NCBI GenBank assembly: GCA_947628305.1
Contig: CANQZG010000003.1
Span: forward strand, 186,001-250,000
Origin: an uncultured Muribaculaceae bacterium
GTDB lineage: Bacteria > Bacteroidota > Bacteroidia > Bacteroidales > Muribaculaceae
Direction: 5' to 3'
DNA length: 64,000 bases
In this document: positions 63,608-64,000 of the stretch, piece by piece
Numbering within the stretch: position 1 is the first letter of the stretch
Layout of the letters: the number at the start of each line of letters is the position of its first letter
The notes under the pieces: model-generated
Database searches by the model: none
What the model was told of the DNA's origin: nothing
What the model saw: only the letters and a program-made list of their open reading frames with translations
Position numbers and translations under genes: made by a program

Positions 63608-64000
63608 CCGTAGAAAATCCCCGGAAATACGTGACTTCGGCCGTCTTGAATTGCCGACACCGTCAGTATCCACTCTTGACAACGGGGCAAAACTGACAAT
63701 CCTTGACCGTGGGCAACAGGATATCAACCGCGTATCCATTGTCTGTCGCGGAGGTTCAACCGAAGCCCCCTCCCCTGCAATCGCCACAATTATGCCTGAA
63801 CTGATGCGCGAAGGCACCTCAACGATGACAGGACGGGAGATAGCCGAAATAATGGACATGAACGGTGCATGGTTTAAAACCGTAACCCACAGCCACCATA
63901 CAGCCATGGTGCTGCACTCGTTGAATTCCCGCTTTAACGATGTATTAGACATGATGGTATCAATGTTGTTTCAGCCGACATTCCCTCAAAAAGAATTAGA
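63591..64000 (+). CDS. M16-like peptidase-fold protein, N-terminal part, cut by window edge, probably inactive
   Basis: The plus strand reads from an ATG at 63591 (MCRNLDRRKSPEIRDFGRLE) to the window edge, about 136 residues. ELPTPSVSTLDNGAKLTILD and GREIAEIMDMNGAWFKTVTH match the first domain of M16 (insulinase/PqqL) proteins. Where active members have the inverted zinc motif HxxEH this one reads IMPELMREGTSTMTG, without the histidines. It may therefore be the non-catalytic partner of an M16 pair. The rest of the gene lies beyond the window. It overlaps the NlpC gene by 17 bp. Confidence 0.75.
   Translation, partial: MCRNLDRRKSPEIRDFGRLELPTPSVSTLDNGAKLTILDRGQQDINRVSIVCRGGSTEAPSPAIATIMPELMREGTSTMTGREIAEIMDMNGAWFKTVTHSHHTAMVLHSLNSRFNDVLDMMVSMLFQPTFPQKEL

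Overview
The window reads as a chromosomal segment of a gut Bacteroidales bacterium, most likely Muribaculaceae or a near relative; the family assignment is inference. Supporting signs are: promoters of the Bacteroidetes type (a TAnnTTTG box at -7, in several cases with TTTG 20 bp upstream); a 286-residue primary sigma factor starting [11 protein letters not shown]; an Mfa/Fim-type fimbrial locus; Bacteroidetes-restricted families (DUF5606, DUF4286, DUF4954, DUF5119, DUF3575, DUF5723); many lipoproteins; and an arabinose cluster in the order known from Bacteroides thetaiotaomicron. No rRNA, tRNA, CRISPR array, prophage or intact transposase gene was found.

Layout. 1-4.8 kb (minus): the N-terminal half of a B12-dependent ribonucleotide reductase, a LuxR-type regulator overlapping a hemerythrin-domain protein, a DUF5606 protein and a GH9 glycosidase. 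4.86-10.5 kb (plus): an ornithine/proline-type aminotransferase, proC, a short SSB, an OPT transporter and a MATE exporter. 10.5-17.3 kb (minus): ruvC, DUF4286, a GYF-dispanin membrane protein, a GT2 glycosyltransferase, a GH3 glucosidase and a six-hairpin glycosidase, behind a consensus promoter at 17256-17287. 17.3-25.4 kb (minus): DUF2284, a beta-barrel protein and a fimbrial locus (DUF3575, DUF5119, fimbrillin, large tip-like protein). The fimbrillin has an apparent C-terminal frameshift, and a terminator hairpin separates it from the tip gene.

26-32.1 kb (plus): a heavy-metal RND efflux operon headed by a small His-rich protein. 32.2-36.9 kb (plus): Fe/Mn superoxide dismutase, DUF4954, lgt and an ion channel with a non-canonical filter. 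36.9-44.5 kb (minus): the arabinose regulon (kinase, isomerase, epimerase, Nudix-type AraR, SSS symporter, aldose epimerase) with palindromes at its promoter. 44.6-52.7 kb (minus): a DUF5723/lipoprotein pair, trkH, trkA, dxs and a small membrane protein. 52.8-58.2 kb: hisS, a MerR regulator, alaS and rpoD. 58.3-64 kb: an ABC-2 exporter, an HtrA protease, an NlpC/P60 lipoprotein and the start of an M16-like protein.

The least explained DNA is non-coding. Two related elements of about 270-306 bp (25613-25918 and 60607-60874) have terminal inverted repeats, TTA flanking repeats and nested hairpins; they look like IS5/IS1031-type MITEs whose arms differ between copies yet stay complementary within each copy. 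A third, unrelated 200-bp inverted-repeat element fills the whole 5' leader of lgt. A pair of overlapping perfect palindromes also lies inside the DUF3575 coding sequence.
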